Source: Sarcocystis neurona
Taxonomy: Eukaryota; Apicomplexa; Conoidasida; Eucoccidiorida; Sarcocystidae
Assembly (NCBI GenBank): GCA_000727475.1
Contig: KL647296.1
Location: 551,739-615,738, forward strand
Length of the DNA: 64,000 bases
Direction of reading: 5' to 3'
Of this stretch, positions 23,001-35,960 are shown one piece after another. The number at the start of each line of letters is the position of its first letter. Position 1 is the stretch's first letter. The notes below the pieces were generated by a model. It was not told the origin of the DNA, ran no database searches, and saw only the letters and a list, made by a program, of their open reading frames with translations. Position numbers and translations under genes: made by a program.

Positions 23001-26000
23001 CCCTGGCGTGTACAACAGACAAGATGCCAGGCTGCTGCCCACGTCCGCGGCAGCAGCAAGGCTTCGTCTCATTGCCGCGACGGCTGCCGACAGCAGCGGA
23101 ATCGCATCCGCTCCTCCTACGGCCCCTGCTGCTGCTGCTGTTGCTGCTGCTGCTCCTGCTGCTGCTACGGCTGCTCTTCGTCCTGCTGTTGATGCTCCAG
23201 ATACATGAAGAGAGGGGGGAGCCGCAGCGGCAGACACCCCTGCATCGGCAGCAGCTGTTTCTTCGTCGCCCCTCGAGGTCACACAAGACGCTGCAGCAGC
23301 AGAGACAGGGGCGCAGGCCATCGAACGAGTTCCCCCCCCCGCTGCTGCAGCACCGGGCTTGGCAGCAGGAGCTTCGCTTCCCGCACGTACTGCTGCATGC
23401 GGCGGCGACGGTGTATCGGGGGTCTCGGGTACTTGCGTCTCTCCTGCGGCTTCTCCTCTCGCCTCTGCTGCTGCTGCAGCAGGCGGATGCTGTGCTGCCC
23501 CGCATCCGGCAGCCCCCACTGACGCAGTAGCAGTAGCAGCAGGGGATGGAGGAGGAAGAGAAAAAATGGCGTTCCACGTTTCCCCTAGACACGACTCGGC
23601 ATCGGTGAGCGTCCGGCTGCTGCTGCGGGTCTCCGTGTTCGCGGCAGCTGCAGACCCGGCATGAAGTGCAGCTTGTCTGCTTTCTTCGCCTTCTGTTGCT
23701 GTCTCTCCTTTCTCTTCTGCTGCTGCTGCTGGTCTTCGCTTGCTGTCCTTTTCTCTCCTCGTCTCCGCAGCACCCCTGCGACGGCTCTTGGAGCTGCTGC
23801 TGCTGCTGCTGTTCAAGTCTCTGCCGCTGTGCCACATACTTGATATGTATGACCAAGCGGCATCTACGACAGAAGGCGCGAGATCAACGCTGCTGCTGCT
23901 GCCGCTTCTCGCTGCTGCTTCTGTTATTTCTTCCCGTTTACCTTCAGGGCCGTGCTGGCTCTCACTTCTCGACGAAAACGGCACCGACCAGCTCTCCTCC
24001 CTGCTCCTGGTGTTTCTGCTCGCTCTCTTGCTGCTGCTGTTGCTTATCCTCTTGCTGGTGCTCCCCTTCCAGCTGTTGCTGCTGCTAGCGTTCCAGCTGC
24101 TGTCGCTGTTACGCCAGCCATTGCTGCTGCCGTCTGTCCACGTGTCGCTGCTGTCGCTCAGCCACGTGCTGCTGCTGTTGCTGCTGACGGTCCAGCTGCC
24201 GTTGCTGCCGGCGCCCCAGCTGCTGAGGGCGCTGCCTCTCTGAGGCAGGAGAAGAGAGAGAGAGGCAGGAGTCTCACAGACGGGCATCGCAGAAAGCACG
24301 AGCAAACTGTGCAGCAGAAGGCTGAGGGCGTGGGGCAGCAGCAGCCCGGTTACTAAGTCGCATGCAAGAGCGATGACGCTGTTCAGCAGTTGCAGCAGCG
24401 CCACTGGCAGACGCAGCAGAGTCGGCGCAGCAGCTACACACAGCGACACAGCATATCCCTGCTGCCACACTGCCGCCCGTGCGCCGGCCTTCCGCAAAGC
24501 ACTGCTTTCCAAGAGAGCAGAGCCTTCTCCCGTGGCCGCACGCAAACACCTGCCGCAGGGCGATGACGACGGGCTGCAGCAAACCGAGCCTCCGCAGCCT
24601 AACAACGCGCCCCGGTAGCACACGCTGCAAGAGCAACTTCCCACGTTCTCTGTACAGCACATGCTGCTGCTGTTGCTGCTGCTGTAGCAACACGTACAGC
24701 AGCAGCGGCCTCCGCTGTCGTACTTCTTCAGTGGTGCGGAAGTGTCTTCCTCTGCTGCTTCTGTCTCTGCTGCTCCCGTCTGTGCTGCTTCTGCGTCTGC
24801 TGCTCCTGCATCTGCTGCTCCTGCCTCTGCTGCGTCTCTGCTGTGGAGCGCTGCTGTTTCTCCTTTTGCCGTCGCTTTGGCGGTGGGTAAGAAAGCAAGC
24901 TCGCCAGCTGCAGGTGCTGCAGCGGCTGCAGTTGCTGCTGCTTGTTCAGTCGCTTCGGCTCTTGTTGCTGTATGCGTTCGCTCGGTTCTCCTCCCCGCTG
25001 CTAGAGGGCCGCAGCATTCGAGAACTTGCAAGAGCAGCGCAGGCCATGCAGCAGCAGCAGACAAACTCAGCAGCAGCTGCTGCACCGTCGCGACCAGGGA
25101 ATGCTGCTGCAGCAGCTCGGCAGCATCTGCGCCTCCGCAGAGGCAAATGACGCAGCGACGATACACCACACGAATGACGCTGGTGCACGCGTGGAGCAGC
25201 AGCAGCAGCAGATACACGCCGGCCCAGCAGCTCCTCTGTAGCAGCTGCAGAAACCAAGTATATAACCAGAAAGAAACTCGGGAAAACGCATGCAGCCCAT
25301 CATGAATGCATGCGGACAGTCTACGGGCACCCCACGCCCCGTCTTCCTTCTTGTCCTCGGCCCTGCTCTTCCATTCCCTGCGTCGCGCTTCCCACGTGTC
25401 GCTTCTTGCAGAACCGCTGCCGTTCTTCTTGACGCTGCCGCAGCTGCTGTTGCTGTCCCTCCTCCTCCTCATGCTACTTCTGCTGCTCACGTCGCTGATC
25501 TTCCTGCCTTCCCCTGCGCCGCTGCTGCTGCTGCTGTTGCCGGTTGTGCTGCTGCTGTCGTCGGCGTTGCCTTCGCTGCAGCTGCCAAAGCACCGAAGAC
25601 CAGAGGCCGCAGCACTGCTGCGCTTCAAGTGCTGCTGCTTCCTCTGCTGCAGCTGCTGGGCCACGGCAATGTTAACACCCGCTGCCGCGTTCAGCAACGG
25701 CAAGATACCCTCCAACGTAGCGGTCCGCTGCTGCACCTGCGTCCTCAAAGAACCACATACGTACGGCTGTCTCACCCCACACGCCCTCTGCTGCACGTCC
25801 ACCCTTTGCTGCTGCTGCTGTTGCTGCTGCGGTTGTCGCTGCGCTTCCGGCAGCAGCGGTAGGCGTTGCGCCCGCCAAAGGCATTGCGGCCGCACCGTAC
25901 GAATAAATGCGTGTGCTGCTGCTGCTCGTGTTGTGAACGGCGCAGCAGCAACAACCATCTCTGTGGCAGCGGCTGCTTCCTCTGCGATTCCTGTCGCTGC

Positions 26001-29000
26001 TGGCTCCTTCTCTGGTAGGACTCCGCCGTCCTGTGCTTCTGCTTTTCGTCCTCTTCTTTTCTCTTCTGCTAGCCTTGCTGTCTCCCCTGCTGCTGCTGTC
26101 GCTGCTGCTGCTGTCGTTGCTGCTGCTCGCTCCACTGTCGTGTCTGCTGCTGCTTCTGCCGCAGAGCAGCTGCTGGCGCTGCTGCTGCCCTCGCTGCTGC
26201 TGCTGCTGTTGCTGAGACGACTGTGAAGGAAAACCGCGTGTCTAGGTAACGAATATAAAATGACGTGCATCACAGGTCTCTCTCTTTCTCTGCAGCACCA
26301 GCCTTTCCTAGTGCTGCTTCTGCTGCAACTCCCGGCACAAGGGCTCACACGGTGCGCTGTGTTGACGCAGTAGCTGCTAGAAGAACGAACGGAGTCGTTG
26401 CTGCAGTCTGTCCTGCTGCAGCCACCGTGGGCGCAACCGCTTCTGCTGCAGCCAACGACACCACCTTTGCTGTTGCAGCCCCACAGAAACATTTCTTGAA
26501 GAGGAGCAGCAGCAGCTGCAGTGCACCGAGAGACTAATGTCTGATGCCCCTCCGCTGTCTCAGGCGCTCCCCCAGCACCTCCGTTCTTGCTGCTACTGCT
26601 GCTACCGCGCCAGCAGCCTCTGCTGCTGTTCCTGCAGCTGGTGCTGTTGTGTTGCCGACTGCTGCTGCCGTTGTTGTCGCTGTTGGACGCAGTGATCGAG
26701 CAGGCGGGACGGTCGGAGAGACTCCTGCTGCTGCTGCAGTTGCTGCTGCTTCTGTCGCAGGAGCGACCGCATGACCCTCGCGCAGGGGGGCACGAGCAGC
26801 AGGAAAAAGAAAGACAGCGAAAGGCGGGGACTGGGAGCCCCGTTTCCGAGTGTAGGTACACCTCAAGGAGGCTGCTGCTAAGCAGCTCGCCTTCTTCAAT
26901 TTCCTTCTCATCATCTGCTCCTACGTCCTCCCTCGATAACCCCTCACCCGTGCTTGCCACGAAGCATTCTTCTGCCTTGCGCTGCCGCTGCTGGTCCTGC
27001 TCCGTCTGCTCATCCTGCTCCTGCTCCCGGTGCCGCAGAGTTCTCTGCGCAGCAGCAACAGCGCGGAACGCAGCCCCCGCAGCGGCTGAAACCGCAGCCG
27101 CAGCGGGGGCTGTAGTTCCTGCTGCTGCTGTCGCCGCTGCTGCTTCTCTGTCTGCAAATCCACGGCTCTTCTTTCTCTCATGGAAATTAAGCGGCGTACA
27201 CTGGGAGTTGCTGCACTTGCCGCATTTTGTCCTAGCTCTGCTGCTGCTGCTGAGGCTGTTCCATAGTGCAGCCTGTCGCAGAAGCGGACAGCTGCAGCAG
27301 CTCCTGCTAGTGCCCCTGCTGCAGCTGCCCAGTCGCCACACGCCAAGCACACACACCTGCCTGTAGCTCCTTCTGCTGCTCGGTTTGCTGCAGTTGCTGC
27401 TGCTGCCGTGGTAGGAGGTGCTGCAGTTGTTGCTGCTGCAGTTGCTGCTGCTGCAGTTGCTGCTGCTGCTGTTGCTGCCGTTGCTATTACTGTGTCCGTC
27501 AGCCGCTGCACCAGCTTCCCTACGTTCCTCTTCTGCTGCTTGCCAGAAGGTGCGCTGCTGCTGCTTCTTCTTGCGCCCCTGCTGCTGCTTCCTCTCCTGC
27601 TGCTGTTGCTTTGCTGCCGACGATGCAACGCTGCTACTGTCGAGGCCGCTGTTGCTGACGCTGAGTCTGCTGCGGAAACTTCCACTGCTGACGCTGCTGC
27701 TGTCCTCGCAACACCTGCTGCTGCTTGCTTCGAAACTGCTGCTGCAGGAGCTGGTCCGTACGAAACGGTGGCTGCTGGCGCTCCTGTAGCGCGACGGGGT
27801 GGTCAAAGGGAAGGGGCTGCTGCAGACGGAAGGCATATCAACGCCGTCAGCAAAGGTGTTGCTGCTGCTGAGACTGCTTCTGTTGACTGCAGCGACAAGT
27901 CGAAGGGCAGCCGGAAGTGGCCGTAGCGGCACCAGCGCCGCTGCTATTGCTGTTGAAGCGTCGACTGCCCATCCGACTATCCAGCAGCAGCCACACTCCT
28001 GCGCTTGCGTTTGGCGCTCCTGCTGCTGCTGTTGCATGTGCTGCTGCCCCTGCTGCTGAGGCGTCTGCTGCAGACTGTCATTCTTCTGCTGCTGTTGCTG
28101 CTCGTGCAACTTTTGAGCGAGAGAAAGCAGACTGCGCGGGACGAAGAGTCGGAAGGGAGGAAGGCTACGCTGGGCCTCATGCTGCGACTGCTGCCGCTGC
28201 CAGGGCTGCTGCTGCAGCCACGGCGGCAAAGCTGCAGGAAACTCCGCGATGCACTCCTGCGGTATCGAAGCGCAACAGCAGCAGTTGCCGTCTAAGGACT
28301 GCACAAAACCCGCGGCAGCAGCGACAGTTGCTGCAGCTGCTACATGCCCGTCCGCTGCTGCTTCTGCTTCACGCGCTTCCATCTTTGCTGCAGATGTCTC
28401 CGCTGCTGCTGGTGCTGTCTCTGCTGCGGCGCGTGCTGCCTCGGCGGCTGTTGGTATACGTGTGGCCGGGTAGCTGCTTCTGTCTGAGGCTGGTGCGGCA
28501 GCATCAGCAGCAGGAGTGACGGCAGCAGGTGAGCCAGCAGCAGGAAGATGAGATACAGCGGCAACAGAGAAACGATCTTCCGCCGCTCCTCGGAAACAGC
28601 TCCTGGGGCTCCTGAAGCAGCTACCAGCACGGCAGCAGCAGTCACGCACGAGACTCCCCCTGCAGATGATTCTCCCGCTGCTGCTGCTGCTGCGGGCGCT
28701 GCCGCCGCTTAGGCTGCTGCCGCTTAGGCTGCTGCCGCTTGGGCTGCTGCCAGTCTTGCTGCTGTTGCCTTTACTGGTGATATTTCTGCTGCTGCTGCTG
28801 CTTTTGTTGCTGCTGCTGCTGCAATTGCTGCTGCTGTTGCCGCGCTTGCCGGCGCCAGTTGTGGCGCAGTCGCACAGTGACGCGCTAACGGGTCTAGCAG
28901 CACCGGAAGCAGTCAGCTTCAGCGACACATGCAGAACGGGCTGCTGCAGCACCAGCAACCAACTCCTCTTGTCTTTCTCTTTGTTTGCAGTGATCTTCTT

Positions 29001-29003
29001 CAT
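17618..29003 (-). CDS. PIGQ: GPI N-acetylglucosaminyltransferase subunit Gpi1/PIG-Q with huge amino-acid-repeat insertions
   Basis: Gpi1/PIG-Q is a multi-pass ER membrane subunit that stabilises the GPI-GlcNAc transferase complex, the first step of GPI-anchor synthesis. Conserved blocks follow the family order along the minus strand: membrane segments near 25320-25190 and 24460-24270; a block at 22975-22795 with WLMAFPAGFKFNR and the following HIW; a block at 20920-20776 ending GHIFYIYAVCARLH; then RGKKWNVLRQRVDS and two hydrophobic segments from 19078 to about 18770; and a C-terminal block near 17900-17700 with ILLLPLKEA and LGSLI. The splice from 20776 (donor GTACC) to 19078 (acceptor CTGCAG) restores F-R-G-K-K-W exactly in phase. 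One open frame covers 29003-20776. Between the blocks lie hundreds of residues of Ser, Gln and Ala repeats. The 5' end is uncertain: an in-frame TAA lies just upstream of the ATG at 29003, and that ATG directly follows CTGCAG, so an earlier exon may exist. A further intron near 17950-18050 is required by a frame change; the stop at 17618 is the best guess. Confidence 0.82.
19300..20080. repeat. Microsatellites in the Gpi1 intron
   Basis: TATATA, ACATACGT and GTATGTAT runs fill the middle of the 19079-20775 intron, with the longest TA run at about 19985-20010. They are separated by short unique stretches. Confidence 0.75.
20170..20806. repeat. Dispersed copies of the palindromic motif GGTGTACAGACACC
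   Basis: Copies on the + strand: 20170-20183 (one mismatch), 20236-20249 (one mismatch), 20307-20320 (degenerate), 20363-20376 (exact) and 20793-20806 (exact). The first four are in the Gpi1 intron and the last is inside the adjoining exon, 17 bases from its donor. The arms GGTGT and ACACC are complementary with a 4-base loop. Confidence 0.75.
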
Positions 29004-30150
29004 CTGCAGCACAACTTACGTTCCTTCCTAGTGCCCTGCCAGCCTCCTGCTGTCCGTGGAAGTCCTGGTCTGGCTGTCCAGCCTGCTCGCCGCTGTGGCA
29101 GGAGGAGCAGCGAAGCCTGCGACCTGCCTCCCCATCCCCTTCGAGGCCGCTACAGCTGAAAAAGACTTGCTGCTGCTGCTGGTGCTGCTTTGTATCGGTC
29201 TGCTGCTGTGACACGTGCTTGAGCTGCTGTGTTTGCTGCTCACGCTGCTGCTGCTGCCGCAGCGACTGCTCGCCCTGCTGCTGCGGCTACCTATGCGGCG
29301 AAAGTTGCTGCTGCTCCTCCTGCTCCTCCTTCTCCTGTCGCCGCTGACACTTCGCTCTACGTCCCTAGAGCAACAACCGTTGGAGCTTCTTCGGGCGCTC
29401 CTGCCGCCGCCGCAGCTCTTCCTCTTGCTCGTGCCACTGCGGGCGCTGCGTGGAGTTCTCGGGCTCTTGCTCTCGCCGATGCTGCTGGTTCAGCTGTTGT
29501 ATTTCCGGCTTCTCTATACTGGCAGCTGCTCTCGCTGTTGCTCGTCTTGTCGCGTTTGCTGCTGCCGCGACTGCTCGAGAGGCAAGGTACGTCCACTCCT
29601 GCAGAAGCCAGAGGGGCCACAAGCTTCACATGGAAGTCTTGCTGCCCGTCTCGCCTTAAATCCAGCGGGAAGAAGCATTTACTGTTCTTTCAAAAAACTC
29701 ACAGCAGTTCTCAGCAGCATATCCTGGATACATATATACACATCCCGAAAAAATAGTGCGTGTCGCCTGACGAACAAAGGGATTGAGTGGAAACGCAGGA
29801 AGACGGCATGCGGAGAAGAGCCTGCTAGGCTTCGTCGGCTCATGCGTCAGTACCGGGACTGCAGCACACAACCGTATTCATTCTTTACAGATCTGCAACG
29901 AATGCCGTGCCAGTGAACATATCGCGTGTCCGCGCCGTACGACAAAGAAGAAGAGAGGAGTAGAGAAAAGTAATTTTACATCAAAACATCAGATGGTGGA
30001 AGCCTCCGTACCGTGCGCGGTGCTAAACGTCCCATTGTAGCGACTGCTAAAAAGACGAGAAACGAATCCACAAGAAGGGACATCTTACACGAAGTAGGGA
30101 GGCGAGGCTTGCCTCAAAAATGCCGCTTTTAAGATACGGGGGGCCAAGGA
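29004..30150. other. Region 5' of the Gpi1 open frame
   Basis: CTG-rich on the + strand to about 29600 (CAG on the minus strand), continuing the style of the Gpi1 coding region, then even composition. An additional 5' exon of the Gpi1 gene could lie here. Minus-strand open stretches at 29357-29629 and 29656-29871 are candidates, but neither matches a recognisable part of the family. Confidence 0.35.
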
Positions 30151-31683
30151 AGCGACTATTTGAAGCACGAGGAAAGTCCCGTTGTACAAAAGAGAAGCTC
30201 ACGAATCACACTTAGTGTTGAGAAGACTGTTTTCCGCTTGAGATTCTGATCATCTTGCAGTTTGTCCTGCAGGACAGCCGCATAGTATAAGCACCGGTGC
30301 TTCTCTAGATACACAGCTGGGTATTTGTTTAAAAGTGGTGACCGGCGAATATGTGGTAGTTCGTCGAAGCAGCCCTTGTAGGGTTGTGGTACTGATGAGA
30401 AGTCGGCACACGTGAAACGTGACGAATGCATCGTACGTGAATCACTATGCTGAAATGCTGCACAGTGTCGTGGAGAGCGGCTGTGTACTACGCATGCCCA
30501 CGGGCGGGGGCACATGGGGAAGAGGGAAGAGAATTTCTTTTTTTTTAGGAGAGCGGCCAAAATAGGCACAGGAGTAAGAGGCACAGTAAGCGCAGGAAAG
30601 AAGAAGAAGAATGCGAAACGGGGAAATGAAAACAGTGACGAAGTGAGAGGAAATGAGGGGCAGCAGCTCCGCTGTGTGTAACAGCCCGTGAGATGAACGG
30701 TTCAGTGTACGTAAACGAACAGCGCAGCTGGCACACTGCGGTATCTATGAGAGAGGAGGGCGACAGAGAATTGTAAAAAGGTGATGAGGAGGAGGCGATG
30801 ACAAAGACAAGAATGTGAAGGGGAAACCGCAGCGAGGGAAGAGATCCAAAAGATGCAGAGGGGGAAAGATGCAGAACCACCGCATATGCAGCGAAGAAGA
30901 CATTCACAGGAGCCGAGCAAGCTTACGATGGAGAAAAACGGAAAAGACAGGAAGAAGGAAGATCAGACACGTGGAATTGAGGTAGTGGGTACGCGGGACC
31001 TTGGAGAGCAATAGTACACGCCAGTGTAGCCCGATCCAACAAGCAGGGAACGAGCGAGGCAGACACGGTGCGAAGAACATGATTTTTGAGGACGGAGGAC
31101 GACGTCCTCGGTGAGAGAAGTTCGTATAGTTAAGTATAAACTGCATTATTCAGAAGCACGTTCCATACATTGTTGCTGCGCGTATTCGAAGATGTGTTGC
31201 CTCGATCAAAGGTGTAATGTCCATCGTCCTGCTGACACAGAATACGAACTTCGCGTAGTCGCACAGACCCGCGACCGCCTCTTCACTAGAACAAGCAACA
31301 GGAACACAACTTGAAAGTGCTCGAATGCTGCTACACTATAGTGCCGTGCGTGTATTATAACTGCACGTGAGATCCCGGTTCCACGAAGGCAGCAATCTGT
31401 TGGGACTTTGTCCTCCGCGTGTTCGTCTCACATTGTACATGACGCACCTGTAGTCAGAATTACGTAGATCTACCTGACTACGGCACTGAAATAAATAATT
31501 TATGTGGCTATATACCTGTGCAGAGAATGCAAGTGTATGACAACAGCAAAAACGCGTGCGAAATGTCCGCAGGGAGTCATCTCCATATTACAGGGGTTTG
31601 GTCTGCTATAGCGTACACGCCGGCAAGCACTTGAGAGAACATGTCGAGGCCAAATGGGGGGGGAGATGCTATGGAGAAAAGCG

Positions 31684-31754
31684 TGCGTTTGCCGGGAATC
31701 GAACCCGGGTCACCTCGATGGCAACGAGGTATTCTACCACTAGACCACAAACGC
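31684..31754 (-). tRNA. tRNA-Gly (anticodon GCC), copy 1
   Basis: A 71-base cloverleaf reads leftward. The acceptor stem GCGTTTG pairs with CAAACGC over all seven bases. The anticodon stem CCTCG/CGAGG holds loop TTGCCAT, so the anticodon is GCC. The T arm is CCGGG-TTCGATT-CCCGG. The discriminator base is A, no intron is present, and CCA is not encoded. Internal A box (TGGTCTAGTGG) and B box (GGTTCGATTCC) are intact. A TTTT terminator follows within about five bases on the minus strand. Confidence 0.97.
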
Positions 31755-33859
31755 TCGACGACCGATGCTACGCGACAAAAGCACTTGGACGAAAATTGGC
31801 ACTGAAATCTAAGGCCTCGCCTTCGGTGTGACGTTCTGCTGCCGTACCTGGTCTACTTTTTATACTGAAACGTCTGCGACGTGTGTGCACGTGTGTCTTT
31901 CCATAAACGCTACGAGGTACTGCGTCAACTCAGCAAGTCACGCGTAAGCTTTCTAGTATATGATACGAATCGTGATCTTGCATATAGGTTCTACGCGACC
32001 TTGTTTCTGCTCACCTCGACTCTTGCCCGTTTTCGTTTTAGGAAAAATGAGCCGGTCTCCACTGCGGTCATATCCCTTGACTCAGTGTATTTTGCTGGGC
32101 TGCATTAGTCCGTCTGTGTACGTGTACCCTGGATGCTTCGAAGGGGCACACGGGATACCTGTTACCACATCAGCTGCTTCGTAGTATCCTTCACTATGAG
32201 ACCCGCTGAAATTATGAGCATCAGTCTGTCTACGCCAGTTGTCTGACTTGTCAGCTGGTGTGTATACAGAAGGAGAGAGAGGGGAAAACCACGTAGAACA
32301 GAAAGCAATATCGAAGCAAGGGCTGGAAATATATGTACCCATAGACCGACCCATGCCTGTACGCCGTGCATCCCTCTGGACTCTTACGTCTACTTTCGCC
32401 TCTACACACGAGTATGCATATACGTACGAGTATTTGTGTGTAATGCGTGAAATTCACGTCTACAGATAGTGGTGTACCCGCTGTAGGTATGTCTGAATAT
32501 GCGTCCAAATGGAGGCGCCTGAGAGTCTCGTGTTTCAACCATGCCAGTTTCACCGAGAAAGGTAGATCGGCTGTTTGTGCCTGCAAAGACACACAGCGGC
32601 CGTTACCTTCGAATATATTTCCAAGGTACTGGAGTAAAAACAAGCTGATATCAGTATTTTCAAGACAAAACAGAAGGAGTCTCACAAGTGGGGAACAGGC
32701 ACATCTGAGAAAGTGTAGTCTTCGCGTGCGAAGCTTGCTGCAGAATCTGAGCGATGACGTTGTGTCGACGGAAATCTATACACGTGTATTACCCCTACTC
32801 GATATCATTGTAGACAATTTACGAATCCCTACGTTACATCCTGTGTGTGCAAACAGAATGTGAACCACTTGGTAGCTTGTTGAAGGCTGCATTCAAGAAT
32901 AGCCGTGTACCGCCCAAAAGCAGTGATCTGTGGAAGATAAACACCATAATCTTTCCCCATTGAATAGCTTCTACGGAGCCGTAGTAGCAACAATTCGCGT
33001 AATGCGCCTGAATTTCCCTGTGATTCCCCAGATTAGGGAAACTTTGCTCTACATAGTAATATGCATGGTGCTGTCAATGAGTGAAATGCCTTCACAAATA
33101 TTGTGCGTCGCGGGAATTTATTAGAGTTGACGTGTGGTCCGGAATTATCTACCAAGTCGCGTAGCTTCTCGGCACCACGACTGTGGAAGAATTTTTTCTG
33201 CGTGGACGTTGTGCTCCACTGCACTGTTGCAGCTTTTCCGTGCAGCCCTTTCAGCGATGTTAGTGCAACTGCTGCGTGCGCTACTACTGTGTTTAAGCGC
33301 ATGGAGCTTTGAACGGACGCTTACGAGGTGACAGACCTCCGCTAAGAATTCCCTACAGTAGTCGCATTACAATTCAAGTTCCTTGAGTGTTCCTCGTGGT
33401 AACAGTGTAGTCAACGCCAAACCAACTTCAACCGGGCGTATTAATCAACCACAGCGTAGACGCGACTATTTCATAAATATTTTAGAGCAATTTCACCATA
33501 GTATTCGTATCTGCACACATTTCAACTCTTCTACAGACGCCAGACACGTTAGTTCATAAAGCGGTTCAACCCCGTACTTTGGTGTTGTGGATTTAGAATA
33601 GCCACCAGCACATGTGCTAGCCAGAAAAGCACTACTAGTAGATACCTGGAATACCTTTCTGCTTTACCCACTTCAGCTGAGCAGAAGTTATTTCGGAGGT
33701 GGTAAGCACAAAGGCTCTCCCCACTCCAACAGGCGCACTCGCTTTCGTCACACGGAGACAGTCAGGCATCGTGTTAGCCTCTGAGTGAATCTTTCCGCTT
33801 TCCAGTGTAAACGAGAGCCTTCCCCGTGCCGACAAACCAACTTACACATCCGTCTGAGA

Positions 33860-35960
33860 AAGGCTCTTGTACTTGCGTCCCTGGGGCAGGCGGCTTAGAG
33901 AAAATAAGCGGCTCGTGGACTCCTTCTGCCTGTCCTGGTGTTACTTCGTACCCTTTTGGCCGATGCTTGACTTTACAAATAATACATTATTTGGTGCATT
34001 CGTGTCACCACGACATGTGTCACCTCGTAGTACGCTACTGCGCATTTCCTATACGTTGCACGTGCATCAGGCGGAAACACGAAAGGATCCGACGCAAACA
34101 AAACACCAAGGCAAAACACAAGTAGCACTGCCTCTTGTTACACGTAACGGATGCCCACCCAACCGGCACTCAGCCCTGCTACTGGGTCAATTTGACCGCA
34201 CACAGGGGAAGTGTGTCTGCAGCGTAGGACCACTGAAGTCACTGGAGATTTGTGCATATGGTGTCTACGGGCTCTACAGGAGAGAAGCCAGCTTTGTGGC
34301 GTTCAAATGAATATTCCGGAGGGGACCCTGGATTTATTGAGAAGCTGAGTCGCTGGCATGACGCGTTTGTGGTCTAGTGGTAGAATACCTCGTTGCCATC
34401 GAGGTGACCCGGGTTCGATTCCCGGCAAACGCATTGAGAGACGTACCGAAGGCTTATCCCCACACTGAGCTGCAACAATGTACAGTTACTGCCCTAGCCC
34501 ACCATTCTTTTGCCACGCAACGCACTCTCGTGTAGCACCATGCCATAGTCGTTTCCCTTCTCGCAGCCGATACCCTTAACCTCATAAGAGCGTGCTACGA
34601 AGGCATCGCCAAGTACAAGTAGGCGAGGCGGACGCGCATATTATTAGGGCCTGCACTCTCTGTCAGTCTCACTTTACTGCAACAGTAGTGGACCGTCGCA
34701 CGTTTATGATCCGTGCAGAAGTAAGTGCTTGTGGAGCTGTAGCGTCTATTAATATTTAGCTCAACCACGGAAGCCGCAGGAGGTGACAGCCTTCATGTAA
34801 GCGACTACAGGGAGGAGAGTGAATGTTTCGGAAAAGTCCCTTCAGCGATCAGAACGCGGGCCCTCAGACGGTATCTACAATGCACCACCTGTGTGCTGTA
34901 TTAGTGATTCAATATATAATCGTCGAACGGCCTCTACAGTACGCCACACGTATCATTACGGTGATACGTGTGTGATGTAACAAGGATACTATATATACAC
35001 GTATATGCATTCGTGTATATGTAAGTCTCCGTTGTACACAAGCTACGTTCCACGTTGTCGCTACCAACAAAATTCACCCTACTCTGCCGTAGTGTCTGCA
35101 CTATCTCTTCACTTGCTCCATCTCCTCCACACCTAGTGAATTGTCCGCGTTCTACGGTTAGGAGCGCTGATTTCTGTGTCCCGTGTATTCCCTGCTTACC
35201 ACGCCGAACATTTATGTACAGAGTGGTAAAATATGGGGATTCTATTCTACAATGGGAATGAAGAAATATGACGGATGAAGATCACTGGTACACGATTCCA
35301 CCTCTGGGTGTCCAGTGACCGTACAGTCGTACGAATACATACATTTCAATACTCTAGGGGAAAGGGAGTGTAGCAGTTGCACAGCGTGACCACGTGATCT
35401 TGTGATATTCTCGGCGTCTCTTCCCCAGACTTTATGGAACGTACACGCTGAAGCGATTAAATACGTGACACTGTCGGTGTATTGTGGAGATCGCCCTTCG
35501 AGCGGCATCCTTCCCTCACAAATTACACGTACATACACGCATATATGTACATCTACACGAAGAACAATGGTACGAACTGGCTGCCACGACAATAACGCCT
35601 GCTCTGTACGAACTTCTCCAAAAAATAAGTGAGTTGTTAGAGAGGCCGAGGACAGTGTCGGCGACCCTGGCTTCACGAGTAGCCGACACCCTACGCGTTA
35701 CGCTGCAGTACCAGAGAACGTGAAAAAATCCTCAGATGGGTTGTTTATTTTTCTGACTGCGGCAGACACTGGCCGAAAAAGTGTGAGTGATTGTCAATGC
35801 TGTGTAGCCCGAAACTTGCGTTTACGCGACGGTGGAGTCTCTACTGCAAAAGGGTAAACCATAGCCACTGGTATACGTAGCTGCGGCTCCCCACTCCCCT
35901 CCTCCTGATCTTTTGTCTTCTAGCGGAAGACTGAAAACGTTAGTCCCTTTGAAGGTGTTA
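33860..35960. repeat. Duplicated block A (contains tRNA-Gly copy 2)
   Basis: Two parts resemble block B at 37045-38230: the 5' flank of the tRNA (shared landmarks TGGTGCATTCGT, GTAGTAC and GACGCAAACAAA) and the stretch from about 35655 (shared CTTCACGAGTAGCCGACACC, then GCGTTTACGCG(A/G)CGGTGGAG). Between the tRNA and the second part block A has about 1.1 kb more sequence than block B. Confidence 0.7.
34363..34433 (+). tRNA. tRNA-Gly (anticodon GCC), copy 2
   Basis: Identical over all 71 bases to the copies at 31684-31754 and 37664-37734, with the same GCC anticodon and intact A and B boxes. The first TTTT run on the sense strand is about 75 bases downstream, near 34507-34515, so termination is expected to be less immediate than at copy 1. 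Its flanks belong to a block that is duplicated around copy 3. Confidence 0.97.

Noticed and set aside
21540..28519. Long plus-strand open frames rich in Leu, Cys and Ser opposite Gpi1
   Set aside because: They are the complement of CAG repeats read as CTG/TGC. The conserved Gpi1 blocks are on the minus strand.
33867..34310. 147-codon open frame upstream of tRNA-Gly copy 2
   Set aside because: It lies in the duplicated block, and the counterpart frame in block B is broken, so it is unlikely to be a conserved gene.
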